DNA of 56,242 bases from JAKPQD01 sp029572965 (GCA_035374585.1 DAOSPF010000013.1:1-56242), one strand, 5' to 3'; positions 16,163 to 25,102 are shown, counted from the first letter of the stretch. Notes: a model not told the origin generated them from the letters alone. Made by a program: numbers and translations.

Positions 16163-18298
16163 TTATTCGTGGTGAGTCTCCAGCAATATCTCCATAATCT
16201 TACGGCCAGCCTTTGATACAGATGTTCCCGGGCCAAAGATGGCTACAACACCTGATTTATAAAGGTAGTCGTAATCTTGTGCAGGAATAACACCACCTGC
16301 AATAACAAGGATGTCTTCACGGCCAAGTTTCTTAAGCTCCTCAATAACCTGTGGAACTAAAGTCTTATGTCCCGCGGCCAATGAAGAAACGCCCATCACG
16401 TGAACGTCGTTTTCGACAGCTTGTTTAGCAGCTTCTGCTGGTGTTTGAAACAACGGGCCCATGTCCACGTCGAAACCTAAGTCGGCATAACCCGTTGCAA
16501 CAACTTTTGCACCACGGTCGTGTCCGTCTTGGCCCATTTTGGCAATCATAATACGAGGTTGACGGCCAACCATTTGTGCAAACTTGTCGCACATTTCGCG
16601 GGCAGCTTTGAAGTCCTCGTCATCCTGGCTTTCGGCGCTATACACGCCAGATATTGTTCTAATCACGGCTTTGTACCTCCCTGATATTTTTTCTATAGCA
16701 TCTGAAATTTCACCTAAGGTAGCGCGTTTTTGTGCAGCATCCACTGAAAGCGCCAATAAATTGCCTTTGCCGGTTCTGGCAGCTTCGGTAATGGCTTCAA
16801 GAGCGGCTTTCACTTCTGCATTGTTGCGGTTTTGTTTAACTTGTTGCAGTCGTTTTATCTGGGCTTCGCGAACTGCAGCGTTGTCAACATCTAAGATGTC
16901 TATTGGGTCTTCTTTTTCCAAACGATATTTATTAACGCCAACAATGGTTTCTTTGCCACTGTCGATACGGCCTTGTTTACGAGCTGCTGCTTCTTCGATA
17001 CGCATTTTGGGGATGCCCGACTCTACGGCTTTTGACATACCGCCCAAAGACTCAACTTCTTCGATAAGCTTCCATGCTTTATGCGCCAGTTCGTGGGTTA
17101 AGCTTTCAATATAATATGAACCTGCCCATGGATCAACTACTTTGCAGATACCGGTTTCTTCTTGCAAGTATATTTGTGTGTTACGTGCAATACGTGCTGA
17201 GAAATCGGTTGGTAATGCAATAGCTTCATCTAACGCATTGGTATGAAGCGACTGTGTATGCCCCAATGCAGCAGCCATAGCTTCAATACATGTACGGGCA
17301 ACGTTGTTGAATGGGTCTTGCTCGGTCAAACTCCAGCCTGAAGTCTGTGAGTGTGTACGCAATGCCAGTGATTTTGGGTTTTGCGGGTCGAATTGCTTAA
17401 CAATCTTGGCCCACAAAAGACGTGCAGCACGCATTTTGGCTATTTCCATAAAATGGTTCATCCCAATAGCCCAGAAGAATGAAAGGCGAGGGGCGAAGTC
17501 GTCAATCTTCAACCCTGCTTTAATCCCTGTACGCAGGTATTCCAAGCCGTCTGCCAAAGTATATGCCATCTCAATATCAGCAGTAGCGCCTGCTTCCTGC
17601 ATGTGATATCCTGAGATACTGATGCTGTTGAATTTTGGCATGTTCTTGGATGTGAACTCAAAGATATCACCAATGATACGCATACTCATATCTGGTGGAT
17701 AGATGTATGTGTTACGAACCATGAACTCTTTGAGAATATCGTTCTGGATAGTGCCTGCCAATTCTTCGAGTTTAGCGCCTTGTTCTAAGGCTGCCACAAT
17801 GTAGAAAGCCATTACAGGTAGCACGGCTCCGTTCATGGTCATAGATACTGACATCTTGTTCAATGGGATGCCATTGAAAAGAATTTTCATATCTTCTACA
17901 GAACAGATGGATACACCTGCTTTTCCAACATCGCCAACAACACGTTCGTGGTCGGCATCATAGCCGCGGTGTGTGGCAAGGTCAAAAGCAACGGACAATC
18001 CCTTTTGTCCTGAGGCCAGGTTTCTTTTGTAAAAAGCATTTGACTCTTCAGCAGTAGAGAAACCTGCATATTGACGGATAGTCCAGGGTTTCATTACGTA
18101 CATTGTGCTATATGGGCCGCGTAAGAATGGAGGGAGACCTGCTGCATAGTTCAGGTGCTCCATTTTTTCAAGGTCATCAGCGGTATATACCGGTTTTACT
18201 TTTATTTGTTCGGCAGTAAGCCAGTTGGCTTCAGTTTCAGGCTTCTTACCTGATGCTGGCATCTCGTTAATGTTTATTTTACTAAAATCTGGTTTCAT
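16163..18298 (-). CDS. mutB: Methylmalonyl-CoA mutase large (alpha) subunit
   Basis: Adenosylcobalamin-dependent interconversion of succinyl-CoA and (R)-methylmalonyl-CoA, feeding propionate formation. The 711-aa protein has the CoA-binding TIM barrel (about 40-560, with GPYSTMYVMKPWTIRQYAGF near 60-80 and GQKGLSVAFDLATHRGYD near 95-112). The C-terminal cobalamin domain has the DGHDRG motif carrying the axial His593 and the later VIAGGVIPAQD. Length and motifs are typical. The small subunit gene lies upstream but is separated by an inserted GxxExxY cassette; the two are normally adjacent. B12 dependence links it functionally to the B12-uptake cargo at 36-45 kb. Confidence 0.95.
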   Translation of the reverse strand: MKPDFSKININEMPASGKKPETEANWLTAEQIKVKPVYTADDLEKMEHLNYAAGLPPFLRGPYSTMYVMKPWTIRQYAGFSTAEESNAFYKRNLASGQKGLSVAFDLATHRGYDADHERVVGDVGKAGVSICSVEDMKILFNGIPLNKMSVSMTMNGAVLPVMAFYIVAALEQGAKLEELAGTIQNDILKEFMVRNTYIYPPDMSMRIIGDIFEFTSKNMPKFNSISISGYHMQEAGATADIEMAYTLADGLEYLRTGIKAGLKIDDFAPRLSFFWAIGMNHFMEIAKMRAARLLWAKIVKQFDPQNPKSLALRTHSQTSGWSLTEQDPFNNVARTCIEAMAAALGHTQSLHTNALDEAIALPTDFSARIARNTQIYLQEETGICKVVDPWAGSYYIESLTHELAHKAWKLIEEVESLGGMSKAVESGIPKMRIEEAAARKQGRIDSGKETIVGVNKYRLEKEDPIDILDVDNAAVREAQIKRLQQVKQNRNNAEVKAALEAITEAARTGKGNLLALSVDAAQKRATLGEISDAIEKISGRYKAVIRTISGVYSAESQDDEDFKAAREMCDKFAQMVGRQPRIMIAKMGQDGHDRGAKVVATGYADLGFDVDMGPLFQTPAEAAKQAVENDVHVMGVSSLAAGHKTLVPQVIEELKKLGREDILVIAGGVIPAQDYDYLYKSGVVAIFGPGTSVSKAGRKIMEILLETHHE

Positions 18299-18312
18299 AA
18301 TTTTTACAATTT

Positions 18313-18760
18313 TTTAAACACAGAGGCACAGAAACACGGAGTTTCACAGATATCCGTTTATTCTCCTTCGGATGCCATCTTTTAATGCAGGAACGTTGAA
18401 ATTGATCAAAAGTCCAAGTTTTTTATCTGCTAATCGTAGATAGGTAAGTAATTGAACCTCATGAACTGGTAGAATCTCTTCAACTGATTTTAGCTCAATA
18501 ACTAATTCATTTTCAACCAAAATGTCAATAATAAATTCTTTGTTCAATTCTTTTCCTTTATAAGAAACAGGTAATTTGACTTGGTTTATAGCTTTAATAT
18601 TTCTATTTTTTAGTTCTTCCATAAGGCAAATTTCATAAACAGACTCTAACAGCCCAGGCCCAAGTTCTTTATGAACTTCGATAGCTGAAGCTATTACAGA
18701 TTGAGTAAGTTTATTGAAATCTTCCTGTGTCATCTCTGTGACTTTGTGTCTCAGTGTTTA
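18313..18760. mobile_element. GxxExxY gene cassette bounded by inverted CACAGAG repeats
   Basis: The left end TTTAAACACAGAGGCACA and following bases (18313-18341) match, in inverted orientation and with about three quarters identity, the right end at 18734-18760 (CTCTGTGACTTTGTGTCTCA...TTTAAA). The enclosed 448 bp is almost exactly one GxxExxY gene. Its stop codon touches the left repeat and its ATG touches the right one. The right repeat also contains the mutA stop codon. The repeat resembles the widespread CACAGAG sequence often mistranslated as TTEAQRHRE in databases. Confidence 0.65.
18344..18733 (-). CDS. GxxExxY protein
   Basis: A 129-aa member of the GxxExxY family, predicted to have a PD-(D/E)XK-like fold; activity unknown. 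The hallmark GPGLLESVYE is at about residues 25-34, preceded by the AIEVHKELG helix. The typical acidic/lysine strands FIIDILVENELVIELKSVE (about 67-85) and a LLTYLRLADKKLGLLINFN segment follow. It sits inside the mutA-mutB operon, in the same direction, within an inverted-repeat cassette. Its neighbours therefore say nothing about its function. Confidence 0.85.
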   Translation of the reverse strand: MTQEDFNKLTQSVIASAIEVHKELGPGLLESVYEICLMEELKNRNIKAINQVKLPVSYKGKELNKEFIIDILVENELVIELKSVEEILPVHEVQLLTYLRLADKKLGLLINFNVPALKDGIRRRINGYL

Positions 18761-20617
18761 AATATTTAGCATTTTTTGATATTCTTTTAGTGTGTCCAAT
18801 ACATTTGACTTTACACTGATGAAGTTTTTAGCTCCTTTGGCTTTAAGCTCATCCATACAGGCTGGAGCTCCGGCAATAACAAGTATTGCTTTGCTTCCCA
18901 CTGCTTCTATAGCTTCTGCACCAAAGGTTGCATATTCGTCATCGCTGCTGCACAGCACAATGATGTCTGCTTTTGCTTTCTGAGCAGCTTCAACACCTTC
19001 AGCAACAGTTTTGAACCCATTGTTGTCAATCACTTCAAAGCCGCCAACTGCAAAGAAGTTGCATGAGAATTGCGAACGGGCAAGGCGCATGGCCAGGTTG
19101 CCAATAGTGAGCATAAATACTTTAGGGCGTTTTCCGCTACGTTCGGTTGTTAACCTGAGATTTTCAATCTCATTAGCTTCTCTGAAACGAATTAATGGCT
19201 TAACAACAGGTGAGCTTGAAAGTATTTGCTTTTCATCATAGATTTCAGCGTCAATGTTGGCAAGTTGTTGCTCAGTGAAGTTAGGATATTGGTTAGTCCC
19301 CAAAAGGGTTTCGCGACGGCTCGAAATGTTTGCCAGCCGTTTTTGGGCTACAGCTTCAATAGCACTTTGTATAGTACCTTTTTTAACAGCTTCGAGGAAG
19401 CCGCCTTCGCTTTCGATTTGTTGGAAAAGTTTCCAGGCTTCGGTAGCAAGTGAAGAGGTGATGCTTTCTACATAATATGAGCCGGCTGCAGGATCAGCCA
19501 CATTGCCCAGATATGCTTCTTCTTTCAGGATGATTTGAACGTTACGGGCAATACGGTTCGAGAAACTATCAGCTTTTTTGTATATTTCATCAAAACTGCG
19601 GACTGAAACGGAGTCAGCCCCGCCAATAACAGCGCTCATGCATTCGGTTGTTGCACGGAGCATGTTTACATAAGGGTCAAACGCTGTCATGTTGCGTTGT
19701 AATGTTTTGCAGTGGATGTATGCTTTTGCTTTGTCTATATTGCCTGTCCAGGCTTCAGCAACTTTAGCCCACAATAAACGGAATGCCCTTATTTTAGCTA
19801 TTTCAAAGAAATAGTTACTGCTGGTTGCCATATTAAACCTGATAGATGCAATGACATCTTCAGCAGAAAATTTTGAAATTGCTGTGATTTTCGATATGTA
19901 TTCATTGGCAATAGCAAGGCTATAAGCCATTTCCTGAACAATGGTAGCCCCGGATTCCTGCAAAAGGGCTCCATTGACGGTGATTACTTTGTATTTAGGA
20001 AGCTGCGTTTTAGCTTTCTCAATGAGGTTGGCCGCTACAGCCATGTCTTCTTTTTCGCTTTTTACCCAAGCGCCTTTGGTCAGTAGCATTCCAACAGGGT
20101 CGTACTGCAATGCCCCATGCATCAGGTTAATGTCGTACCCGTTTTTGGCTGCATCATCAACAATGAGTTGATATAAGGTTTCAATTTGTGAACAAGCTTT
20201 TACGGAAAAGCAAATGCAGCCAATTTTAATGTCTTTGGTAAGGGTTTGCCACTTTTCAGAGGTGATTTCTTCTTTACAGAAAATAAAATTGATGGCTGTT
20301 GCGCCTCTTTCAACTGCTTCTAACGCAAGTGAATTGGCGGTTTTTACATCATAAACTTTTATGTCCTGACAGATTTCCCAGAGGTTGTGGTTGGGTTTAT
20401 TGCCCCGGATATAAGGGAATGTTCCCGGAATAGCGTTTTTCTGGGCTAAACCCGAAGTATCTGCAGCAGTGTAGTAAGGTTTTACATTAATGCCTTCTAT
20501 TGTTTTCCAGATAAGTTTTTTATCGTAGTCGGCACCCTTGAGGTCAGCTATTATGACCTTTTCCCACTCTTCAACGGAAATTGGCGGGAATTCTTTAAAA
20601 AGTTGTGATTCTTCCAT
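18758..20617 (-). CDS. mutA: Methylmalonyl-CoA mutase small (beta) subunit
   Basis: Non-catalytic partner of MutB, 619 aa. It has the MutA opening (FPPISVEEWEKVI), a mutase-like barrel (about 40-470, with GTFPYIRGNKPNHNLWEICQ-type substrate-site remnants) and a degenerate cobalamin domain (about 495-619). The DxHxxG motif is absent there and the equivalent position reads GNLAMRLARSQ, as expected for the beta subunit. It is the first gene of the operon, with a -7 promoter box at 20642. Its stop codon lies in the end repeat of the GxxExxY cassette, so the last codons may have been altered by the insertion. Confidence 0.93.
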   Translation of the reverse strand: MEESQLFKEFPPISVEEWEKVIIADLKGADYDKKLIWKTIEGINVKPYYTAADTSGLAQKNAIPGTFPYIRGNKPNHNLWEICQDIKVYDVKTANSLALEAVERGATAINFIFCKEEITSEKWQTLTKDIKIGCICFSVKACSQIETLYQLIVDDAAKNGYDINLMHGALQYDPVGMLLTKGAWVKSEKEDMAVAANLIEKAKTQLPKYKVITVNGALLQESGATIVQEMAYSLAIANEYISKITAISKFSAEDVIASIRFNMATSSNYFFEIAKIRAFRLLWAKVAEAWTGNIDKAKAYIHCKTLQRNMTAFDPYVNMLRATTECMSAVIGGADSVSVRSFDEIYKKADSFSNRIARNVQIILKEEAYLGNVADPAAGSYYVESITSSLATEAWKLFQQIESEGGFLEAVKKGTIQSAIEAVAQKRLANISSRRETLLGTNQYPNFTEQQLANIDAEIYDEKQILSSSPVVKPLIRFREANEIENLRLTTERSGKRPKVFMLTIGNLAMRLARSQFSCNFFAVGGFEVIDNNGFKTVAEGVEAAQKAKADIIVLCSSDDEYATFGAEAIEAVGSKAILVIAGAPACMDELKAKGAKNFISVKSNVLDTLKEYQKMLNI

Positions 20618-20641
20618 GCCTGTGTTTTTGAAAAATAAAAT

Positions 20642-20650
20642 GCAAAAGTA
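20642..20650 (-). promoter_or_regulatory. Promoter -7 box (TACTTTTGC) of mutA
   Basis: Exact TAnnTTTGC on the minus strand, 25 bases before the mutA ATG. No clear -33 box. Confidence 0.5.
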
Positions 20651-20814
20651 GTATTTTTATTCATTTTGAGATGTTTTATGCAGGAAAATGCTTGATAAAT
20701 AAAGAGATATTATTTTTTTTATGGTTGAAGTAAAGCTATTTTATTTTTTAACATGGATTTTATTAATTTTATTCAACTTTAAAGAAGTAATATTGTTTTA
20801 AATACAAAAAGGCT

Positions 20815-21015
20815 ATGAAAGTTAATTATAGTGCTGAAAAGCTAAAAAAGATGATAGAAAAGGCCATTGAAGACCATGAAATCACTCGTGATGAGTATGA
20901 TATGATTATTCATATCGCCACTGAAGATGGTCATATTGACGATCAGGAAAAAGCCCTGCTTGCTGAACTTAATAATATGATCGAGAATAAGATGGTTAAG
21001 TTTGTGGCAAAATAA
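20815..21015 (+). CDS. Small acidic helical protein, TerB-like half
   Basis: A 66-aa soluble protein rich in Asp/Glu/Lys. Its central DEYDMIIHIATEDGHIDDQEKALLAEL resembles one half of a TerB domain: a helix, the acidic turn DGHIDDQE, then a helix. The same kind of element occurs twice in the TerB-like protein at 14670-15104. The frame is followed at once by a strong terminator, which supports a real monocistronic gene. Function unknown. Confidence 0.65.
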   Translation: MKVNYSAEKLKKMIEKAIEDHEITRDEYDMIIHIATEDGHIDDQEKALLAELNNMIENKMVKFVAK

Positions 21016-21053
21016 AAAAACCTTCCAGGGGTATAAAATCCTGGGAGGTTTTT
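21016..21053 (+). terminator. Intrinsic terminator
   Basis: AAAAACCTTCCAGG pairs with CCTGGGAGGTTTTT (one G-T wobble), ending in a T run. It lies immediately after the 66-aa gene and between convergent genes, so it may also act for the FadL-type gene. Confidence 0.85.
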
Positions 21054-21083
21054 GAGCTTTTTTATTAAATATCGAATTATTTT

Positions 21084-22652
21084 CTATTTCCCAAAATACA
21101 GGTTTAGCCCTATAGCGCCTATCAAAGTGTGCTTGCCATAAGTTTCTTTGTATGCAATGGCGTTGCGGGTAAAGTTTTTATCAAAATCTTCATAAGCTGA
21201 ATATTCAATACCTGCGTTGATTTCTATCATTTCGTTGAGCTTGTATCTGGCACCAAAAGCTACGCTATGTGCGTTAAGCTCAAAGCCCATGTCTGATTGA
21301 CAACCGGCAGCAATGCCAGGTTTTGAATACATATAACCGGTACTCAAAGCCAATTTTTCGTTAAGGCTATACTCAAAACCTATCCCGGCTTCAATACCAT
21401 TGCCATCAAGGCTGTCCTGGCGTCCTGACCAGTTGGCTTGTTTGTCGAAGAAATAATCGCATGAAACGGAAACCAACAATTTTTCTATAGGTTTGTACGT
21501 AGCACCTAACGACAGGGTTGAAGGCATGTCTAACCTGTTTTTCTGGCCATTAGGAAATTTGGTAATTGGTGTTCCATCAGTGTTAAAACCTGTAATGAAA
21601 TCTTTTTTGGTGTCATATTCCAGTTCAATATTGGCCTGATGGGTATATTTCAATCCAATGTTTAATTGGTCATTTGGCTTAAAATTGATAGCTATTACCG
21701 GGGCAAAACCCATACCTGTTCTTTTGGTATCAGCTTCCTGATCGCCAAGTAACATGGCTTTTGCACCATATTGGGCAGCTGCACCGGTAAAAATAGCGTT
21801 TGCACTTGATATTGGAGTTGCAGCTGGATATCCTAAAGCTGTTAATGCCCCTTCCAGTTCAGCTCTATTGGTTGCCGAAATATAACCAGCACCTTCTACC
21901 TGTGCAAAAGTCATTGCGCCAGCTCCGTTATCGATAAGGGCTTGACTTCCTTTAGCAGCATTGGTAAAGCTTGTGGCTGCACCCTGCATAATAGCATCAG
22001 CTCTTGTCCAGTTATTGGGGTTCTTATAATAATTATATACTTCTATATTTCTCAAATAGCCTTTGTATGATTCAGAGGCATACACTAATCTTCCACCTAC
22101 TGCAATTGAAAGCTGGTCGTTAATTTTGTAAGAAAAGTTGAGCTGGTAGCCATAAAATACTGAAGTTCCTTCAAAATGAATATCTGCCCTATATCCATTA
22201 ACGCCTTGAGGAGCTAAGCCTGGCACTAAATCGGTAAGACCGTATTCAAAGGCTGGTAAGCCCTTGTCATAAGTTGCGCCGCCACCGCCGCCGGCAATAA
22301 AGAAGGCTCCTGAGATGGTAAATTTCTCAGTTTTGTATCCTGCATAAATACTGGGGAAAGCTGGGACAAATATTTTGCCGGTATAACTGCCGTCATTTAA
22401 TGCAGGGTAAGTGCTTTTTATAGTCCTTTCCTGACTGATAACCTGGTTGTTTAACGAAACAAAAAGGCCGTTTTTGGGCAAAAAGTTTAAAGCAGCCGGG
22501 TTGTAATAAGTTGCATCGGCATCAATTACTGCATTTCGGGATAGCATACGTGCCCATTGTGCACTGTGGTTCGAGTTTGTTACAAAGTCGCCTGCAAATA
22601 ATCGGGTTCCCATAAGAATAGCTGCAGACACAAGGAATGTTCTGGTTTTCAT
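21084..22652 (-). CDS. OmpP1/FadL-type outer-membrane transport protein
   Basis: Outer-membrane barrel for uptake of hydrophobic substrates such as fatty acids, 522 aa. A signal peptide (about 1-20, cleavage after LFAG) is followed by the family N-terminal hatch with NSNHSAQWARMLSRNAV and YYNPAALNFLP (about 49-59). Many beta strands follow. The last strands (HTLIGAIGLNLYFGK) end close to an aromatic, as in barrel proteins. A palindromic hairpin lies in its 5' leader (22680-22698). The true ligand is unknown. Confidence 0.85.
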   Translation of the reverse strand: MKTRTFLVSAAILMGTRLFAGDFVTNSNHSAQWARMLSRNAVIDADATYYNPAALNFLPKNGLFVSLNNQVISQERTIKSTYPALNDGSYTGKIFVPAFPSIYAGYKTEKFTISGAFFIAGGGGGATYDKGLPAFEYGLTDLVPGLAPQGVNGYRADIHFEGTSVFYGYQLNFSYKINDQLSIAVGGRLVYASESYKGYLRNIEVYNYYKNPNNWTRADAIMQGAATSFTNAAKGSQALIDNGAGAMTFAQVEGAGYISATNRAELEGALTALGYPAATPISSANAIFTGAAAQYGAKAMLLGDQEADTKRTGMGFAPVIAINFKPNDQLNIGLKYTHQANIELEYDTKKDFITGFNTDGTPITKFPNGQKNRLDMPSTLSLGATYKPIEKLLVSVSCDYFFDKQANWSGRQDSLDGNGIEAGIGFEYSLNEKLALSTGYMYSKPGIAAGCQSDMGFELNAHSVAFGARYKLNEMIEINAGIEYSAYEDFDKNFTRNAIAYKETYGKHTLIGAIGLNLYFGK

Positions 22653-22679
22653 TTCTATTTATTGTTAAATTAATAATGT

Positions 22680-22698
22680 AAGCCACTTTAAGTGGCTT
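22680..22698. promoter_or_regulatory. Perfect 19-nt palindrome ahead of the FadL-type gene
   Basis: AAGCCACTT-T-AAGTGGCTT, 27 bases upstream of the FadL-type ATG. On the plus strand it is followed by TTTTTT and looks like a terminator. On the minus strand it would be a hairpin in the mRNA leader or an operator. Confidence 0.55.
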
Positions 22699-22943
22699 TT
22701 TTGTTCTGGTTTAACATCAAATATAAATTCTTTTTTTAGAATAAAAAATTTTGTCTGAAAAAATAGGCATATTCAGATGTATGGTTAACAGAGAGAATGA
22801 CGGAGCTTTAGTTTAATATTAGTGTCTTTCTTAAATTCAGCCTGATGTCCAAAAAATCCTTGCTTTAGGGGATATGCAGCATTTTCTTCAGGGTTATTTT
22901 TGTTTTGCTATATTGATTTTGTATTAACCTAAATAAATTAATT

Positions 22944-23675
22944 ATGAAAAACCATTTGAAATTTTTAGTTATGGCGGCTTTTACTGCCGTTTTTGTTTTT
23001 GCATCATGCAGTAAAGATGATGATGATAATAATACTTCTTCAACTGAGTATAAAGCTCCTTCCGTAGCCCATCAAAACTATGCTGTCGAGATTCCTGAAG
23101 CTTTGGCTGCTAAAGTACAGAACGATAATTATCTTATGGGGCTTACCGGTGCTTTACAGTCTGTAAATTATCTTGCCCAGGCTTGTTTTGCCCAGTTTCC
23201 TATTGATACAAAAGAACTTGGAAACGCTTCGTCTAAGTCAAACAGCGATGGCTCTGTTACTTATTCAGTTTCTATACAGCAAGGGATATTTTATCTGACG
23301 TATTTTTATTCTTCAGCGAAATCTTCATGGACTGCTGAGTTTCAATATACAGGAACAAACAGTAAAACGAAGATAGCTTATGTTGAGGAAACCGGAAATG
23401 CCGGGAAAGCCGAATATTACTATGATTCTGGCAAAGTGGCCCTCAAATATTTCTGGACTGATGAAAAAACAGGCCAAAAAATTGTGGTTACAGGTTATGA
23501 TGAACAGGGGAAAGTGGATTTGACCTGGAATATCGTTTCAAATGATGATAAGTCTGGCTCTATGAAAGCTTATGATGCTGCTAATGTACTTATTTACGAT
23601 ATCACGTGGAAAGCTGATGGTACAGGAAGTTATACTATTAATTCTGAAGACGGCACTATTAAAGGGACATTCTAA
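22944..23675 (+). CDS. Lipoprotein of unknown function
   Basis: A 243-aa lipoprotein: signal with lipobox VFASC (Cys21), followed by the flexible acidic linker SKDDDDNN typical of Bacteroidota lipoproteins bound for the surface (lipoprotein export signal-like). The body is beta-rich with repeated short strands such as SGKVALKYFW, DEQGKVDLTW and ADGTGSYTIN, suggesting a jelly-roll or MORN-like array of outer-membrane-attached repeats. No family recognised. It is monocistronic with its own terminator. Confidence 0.7.
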   Translation: MKNHLKFLVMAAFTAVFVFASCSKDDDDNNTSSTEYKAPSVAHQNYAVEIPEALAAKVQNDNYLMGLTGALQSVNYLAQACFAQFPIDTKELGNASSKSNSDGSVTYSVSIQQGIFYLTYFYSSAKSSWTAEFQYTGTNSKTKIAYVEETGNAGKAEYYYDSGKVALKYFWTDEKTGQKIVVTGYDEQGKVDLTWNIVSNDDKSGSMKAYDAANVLIYDITWKADGTGSYTINSEDGTIKGTF

Positions 23676-23698
23676 TGTTTTTTAAGGTTAAATGAAAT

Positions 23699-23721
23699 GC
23701 CCGGCTAAGTCCGGGCTTTCG
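23699..23721 (+). terminator. Intrinsic terminator
   Basis: GCCCGG-CTAAGT-CCGGGC followed by TTTCGTTTTT, 23 bases after the lipoprotein stop. It lies between convergent genes. Confidence 0.85.
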
Positions 23722-23724
23722 TTT

Positions 23725-24333
23725 TTATAACGAGATGAATTCGCTCAAAATCATGGCTGTTGCTCCCCATATCTTTTCATTTTTGTACAAAAAATAAGGT
23801 ATTTCAACATTAAGGCCTTTGTAGTTTTTAGTTTCTTTCTTGATTGTATGAGGGTTATATATGTCTGCAACAGGTATTTCAATGCAATATGCAACTTCTT
23901 CTTTTTGAACCTGCCAATTAGGCTTTGATTCAACCCGCCCAATGTAAGGAAATACTTCATAATGGCTTACCGGAATAACTAAAGGCGTTAAAGCCCCTAT
24001 AATATGTATTGATTCTTGAGGCACTCCAAGTTCTTCGTAACATTCGCGGATGGCTGTTTGTTCCAGTGTTTTGTCTGCATTGTCTTTTCTTCCGCCCGGA
24101 AGGCTTATCTGTCCTCCGTGAGGTTCATCTTTGTCAGTGCGCTTAATTAGTACTATGTGTGGTTGGCCATTCTCGGGAAACAATAAAATTAATACTGCTG
24201 CTTTGGTCAATTCTTGTGTTACCTGAAACAAGTGCCGATGCGACGGGCTCATCTTCTGTTGTGCAGAAATACCGGGTAAAGGCTGTTTGAGCTTTTCTGC
24301 TAAATCTTCAATATATTTTTCAAAATTTCGCAT
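23725..24333 (-). CDS. Nudix hydrolase, CoA pyrophosphatase type
   Basis: Probably hydrolyses CoA or related nucleotide diphosphates. With ATG 24333 the protein is 202 aa; a longer frame starts at 24372, but its 13 extra codons only translate the CACAGAG repeat. The CoA-type signature LPGGRKDNADKTLEQTA leads into the Nudix box REC-YEELGV (about 85-110), with Arg and Glu residues of the REUXEEXGU pattern present. The N-terminal LLFPENGQPHIVLIKRTD is typical of the NudL-like group. It is flanked upstream by an empty repeat pair and then thrH. Confidence 0.82.
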   Translation of the reverse strand: MRNFEKYIEDLAEKLKQPLPGISAQQKMSPSHRHLFQVTQELTKAAVLILLFPENGQPHIVLIKRTDKDEPHGGQISLPGGRKDNADKTLEQTAIRECYEELGVPQESIHIIGALTPLVIPVSHYEVFPYIGRVESKPNWQVQKEEVAYCIEIPVADIYNPHTIKKETKNYKGLNVEIPYFLYKNEKIWGATAMILSEFISL

Positions 24334-24337
24334 TGTT

Positions 24338-24495
24338 TTTAAACACAGGGTCACGGAAACACAGAGAAACACAAATAAATTCTATTTTAAAGAATACCAG
24401 ATGTTTAATTTGGAAAACCGATATAATTCAATTTTATGAAAATACTTGAACTACAGAAAAACTTTCTCTTCTGTGTTTTTGTATCTCTGTGTTCT
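24338..24495. repeat. Inverted CACAGAG repeat pair without a gene
   Basis: TTTAAACACAGGGTCACGG and following bases (24338-24373) are mirrored by CTTCTGTGTTTTTGTATCTC and following bases (about 24467-24495). Both ends share ACACAG-G-AC-AAACACAGA with the GxxExxY cassette ends at 18313 and 18760. About 90 bp of AT-rich DNA lies between them. Like the full cassette, it sits exactly between the stop of one gene (thrH) and the start of the next (Nudix). Confidence 0.65.
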
Positions 24496-24497
24496 GT

Positions 24498-25097
24498 CTA
24501 TAAATATTTTGAAATGGCGCTTTCCAGCTCCTTATAATTGTGTACCACTGGTAATTCAGGATAATCATCAATTACCTTCTGAGGAGGACAATACAAAATG
24601 CCATGATCTGCTTCTTTCAACATGCTAATGTCGTTGTATGAGTCACCAAAAGCAACAACTTCGTACTTTAGCTGTTTCAGGGCTTTTGTAACTTCCCTTT
24701 TTTGGTCAGGTTGACGAAGGTTGTATCCGCAAACCATTCCCTTTTCATCAACAGACAGGTAGTTGCAGAAAAGTAAAGGATATTTAAGCTGCTTCATCAA
24801 TGGGCTGGCAAACTCGGTAAAAGTGTCAGAAACAATGGCTATTTGGCTTTTGCTCCTGATTTTATCAAGCATTTCCAATGCTCCTGGCAGTGGTTCAATT
24901 TTTGAAATAACATCCTGGATATCTTTTAATGTGATGTTGCGTTCTTTCAAGATTTTAATCCTGTGCTTCATCAATACATCGTAATCACTGATGTCGCGGG
25001 TGGTGAGCTTTAATTCTTCAATACCGGTAATGCGTGCAACGTTGACCCACACTTCAGGAACCCATACTCCCTCTAAATCTGAACAGAAAAATACCAT
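24498..25097 (-). CDS. thrH: ThrH-type HAD phosphatase: phosphoserine/homoserine phosphotransferase
   Basis: HAD-superfamily enzyme, 199 aa. It matches ThrH in opening with DLEGVWVPEVW (nucleophile Asp7; the third motif residue is Glu, as in ThrH rather than the usual Asp). It continues with IAVVSDT-type motif II (IAIVSDTFTEFA, about 90-101), Lys in QKREVTKAL (about 133) and VAFGDSYNDISML (motif IV, about 147-159). ThrH can dephosphorylate phosphoserine and move phosphate to homoserine. It lies 5 bp downstream of threonine synthase on the same strand, so it probably makes the homoserine phosphate that ThrC uses, in place of ThrB. Confidence 0.85.
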   Translation of the reverse strand: MVFFCSDLEGVWVPEVWVNVARITGIEELKLTTRDISDYDVLMKHRIKILKERNITLKDIQDVISKIEPLPGALEMLDKIRSKSQIAIVSDTFTEFASPLMKQLKYPLLFCNYLSVDEKGMVCGYNLRQPDQKREVTKALKQLKYEVVAFGDSYNDISMLKEADHGILYCPPQKVIDDYPELPVVHNYKELESAISKYL

Positions 25098-25102
25098 GGC
25101 TG

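Noticed and set aside
18344..18733. GxxExxY protein as part of methylmalonyl-CoA metabolism
   Set aside because: Its position inside the operon is explained by insertion of a repeat-bounded cassette, and the family occurs in many unrelated contexts.
24334..24372. Upstream extension of the Nudix protein
   Set aside because: The 13 extra residues are a translation of the CACAGAG repeat, as often seen in databases.
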